From assembly GCF_000468015.1 (NCBI RefSeq), contig NZ_KI260355.1, positions 16,688 to 80,687 of the forward strand: a stretch of DNA of 64,000 nucleotides. The letters run 5' to 3'. This DNA comes from Ruminococcus callidus ATCC 27760. GTDB taxonomy: Bacteria; Bacillota; Clostridia; Oscillospirales; Ruminococcaceae. The translations under genes and the position numbers were made by a program. Shown piece after piece: positions 62,707 to 64,000 of the stretch. Each line of letters starts with the position of its first letter. The stretch's first letter is position 1. The notes beneath the pieces were generated by a model that saw nothing but the letters and a program-made list of their open reading frames with translations, was not told where the DNA came from and made no database searches.

Positions 62707-63804
62707 TCACATCGTCATGCCCATGCTGGGTTCTTCCGTGTGTTTCTCAGCCTGAGACAATCCCATTTCTTCTTCTGTCTGCAGCGACCAGTCGTTGCTG
62801 TCATTCCAAAAACTTACATAAATCTCGCCAAAATCAGCGGTTTTAACGCCGTGTTGTTCAAGACCTTCGCCCCAACCATCGCTTGCCTGACCAGTGAGAT
62901 AGCTGCGTAAATCTTCCAGTTCACTTACTGTCAGTTCGCCGGAAATTTCACATTCAAATACGCCTACGAGTTCGCCGTTAACATCTCTGACGGATGGAAT
63001 CGCCGAGAAAACTTTTTCTCGAATGGCAGGATCATCGTAATAGTAAGCCATCAATCCACGGTGTTCTTCATCCGGTTCTTCGCAATTCCGAATAAAATCG
63101 TTGATCTCATCCACACAGCCTTCGGCATATGCAGACGGAATTTCCTCAAAATCTTCCTCTGTAACTTCCTCGTCCCATTCGTAATCAGGTTCTTCCGATT
63201 CTCTGACAATTTTTAGCGGACAGTAAAATGTCAATTCCTGTGTCGGTTTCGCTTCTACCGTGATATCCGGCTGAAAGGGAACTTCGATGGACTGACTTTC
63301 TGCCATCTGAATGTCCTCACGTTCTCGGAGCATTGCTGTTACCGCATCACGCAGAACGGATTTTACATCCAGATCGGATTCTGCCAGCAGTTCGTCAAAT
63401 GCGAGGCTTATTTCACCACAATGGGCAAGCTCCGCAACTTTGTCGGCAATTTTTTTCAAATCGTTATGCAGCCTTGTTTCAGCTGCGGTCATTTCATTGC
63501 TCTCCAGCAGTGCTCTTGCGTTGGGGATAAACTGTGATTTTCTGGCGTAATTGCTGCCTTCGGACTCCACCAGTACTCCATCGCCGCTGTCATAGTCCAC
63601 AAACAACAGACAATGTGCCGTATCACCCTCCGTGTACATAAGGTCACGATATGCAACGATGTACGGATCATCATGCATTAGATGATTTTTCAATTCCTCA
63701 AAGCTTCTGCCATAGAGCGTGACGACCCTTTCCACGCAGATTTCACAAGGCTTGTAATCCGATGCTTTGTGATTCAGTGTGCTGTTAAAATGTAACTTCT
63801 TCAT
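62707..63804 (-). CDS. DUF6329-like ICE protein with acidic tail
   Basis: 365 residues from ATG 63804 (GGAGGAAG). N-terminal part (FNSTLNHKASDYKPCEICVERVVTLYGRSFEEL), a central helical region, an acidic linker (EEPDYEWDEEVTEEDFEEIPSAYAEG), and a C-terminal domain (LTVSELEDLRSYLTGQASDGWGEGLEQHGV) also seen in large antirestriction-like proteins. Ends EEPSMGMTM. Usual first gene of this ICE operon; function unknown. Confidence 0.7.
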   Translation of the reverse strand: MKKLHFNSTLNHKASDYKPCEICVERVVTLYGRSFEELKNHLMHDDPYIVAYRDLMYTEGDTAHCLLFVDYDSGDGVLVESEGSNYARKSQFIPNARALLESNEMTAAETRLHNDLKKIADKVAELAHCGEISLAFDELLAESDLDVKSVLRDAVTAMLREREDIQMAESQSIEVPFQPDITVEAKPTQELTFYCPLKIVRESEEPDYEWDEEVTEEDFEEIPSAYAEGCVDEINDFIRNCEEPDEEHRGLMAYYYDDPAIREKVFSAIPSVRDVNGELVGVFECEISGELTVSELEDLRSYLTGQASDGWGEGLEQHGVKTADFGEIYVSFWNDSNDWSLQTEEEMGLSQAEKHTEEPSMGMTM

Positions 63805-63861
63805 ATTCTTCCTCCGCAATGTATTTTGAAGCAGTCTTTTTCATCTCTGCCGGAAACAAAA

Positions 63862-63914
63862 AAAGACCGCTTTGTGCAGTATCACGTGTTTCGTGATACC
63901 AGACAAAACGGTCT
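63862..63914. terminator. Hairpin upstream of the conjugation operon
   Basis: AAGACCG...CGGTCTT with an inner GTATCACG-tgttt-CGTGATAC stem, ending rightward-read in T-rich sequence. It isolates the operon from DNA to the right. Confidence 0.7.
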
Positions 63915-63974
63915 TCAAAAATTTGTATACTATTTTCTATTTGAAAAATAAAGATTGATATTTTATCTTTGAAC

Positions 63975-64000
63975 TGACCCCAAAAAGTTAGACAAAGATT
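63975..64000. mobile_element. Possible IS3-family terminus
   Basis: TGACCCCAAAAAGTTAGACA at 63975-63994 is typical of the terminal inverted repeat of IS3/IS150-type elements. Only the tip is in the window. Confidence 0.55.

Larger units (their letters stand above)
4193..64000. mobile_element. Tn1549/CTn5-like integrative conjugative element (right end outside window)
   Basis: Leftward genes from 63.8 to 40.4 kb form a nearly complete Gram-positive conjugation module (relaxase, MobC, VirB4, VirB6-like, PrgI, VirD4, VirB2-like pilin, sortase, adhesin, hydrolase). Regulators (22.4-25.0 kb) and a three-gene serine recombinase module (4.2-22.4 kb) follow in the order expected for this ICE family. 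A 14.1-kb element, the agr/RHS region and a tyrosine recombinase segment lie within it. I could not locate attL or attR; the left limit given is the hairpin after the last recombinase gene. Confidence 0.6.

Noticed and set aside
1..64000. tRNA or rRNA genes and classical riboswitches
   Set aside because: I saw no cloverleaf-like or rRNA sequence, and the leaders inspected do not match known riboswitch classes.

Overview
The window looks like low-GC Clostridia (Bacillota), most likely a Ruminococcus-type gut or rumen organism. The reasons are a Tn1549/CTn5-like conjugative element, a Spo0A-type regulator, an agr-like peptide system, dockerin-like calcium loops on a YD-repeat protein, and BspA-type leucine-rich repeats. 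It is mostly accessory DNA, with several mobile elements nested in each other.

Region by region. 1-2.3 kb: the start of a secreted LRR/transglutaminase-like protein behind two LytTR-type box pairs. 2.3-4.2 kb: a cyclotransferase-like and an amidoligase gene. 4.2-22.6 kb: the serine-recombinase module of a large integrative conjugative element (ICE), with one of its three recombinase genes cut in two by a 14.1-kb element (5451-19559). Removing that element and keeping one copy of a 10-bp core restores a 539-residue recombinase in frame. The inserted element has a phage-satellite-like layout: integrase and repressor leftward; excisionase-like protein, primase-helicase, iteron-like origin and a lone HK97-type capsid protein rightward. 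Its cargo sits behind a WYL regulator and includes a DNA glycosylase-like protein, a NADAR-DnaB fusion, a 52-residue repeat peptide, a DnaA-like ATPase and a tyrosine-phosphatase-like protein. 22.4-25.0 kb: ICE control genes (SHOCT-like, sigma-like, zinc ribbon, XRE, Spo0A C-terminal domain).

25.2-38.8 kb: a peptide quorum-sensing locus (response regulator, kinase, AgrD-like prepeptide, AgrB) directly upstream of a 2222-residue YD-repeat/RHS polymorphic toxin. The toxin is followed by three tip-immunity pairs: its own and two displaced cassettes. The agrDB promoter and two promoters by the LRR gene at 2 kb share a LytTR box pair with exact 21-bp period, which suggests one regulon.

38.9-40.3 kb: a tyrosine recombinase between perfect 19-bp inverted repeats. 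40.4-63.8 kb: the ICE conjugation module, all leftward: relaxase, MobC-like protein, oriT candidate, cell-wall hydrolase, VirB4, PrgI, VirB6-like protein, VirD4, an interrupted TOPRIM protein, VirB2-like pilin, sortase B, a frameshifted SpaA-type adhesin, two DNA methyltransferases, an antirepressor and small conserved proteins. An IS3-like terminus begins at the right edge.
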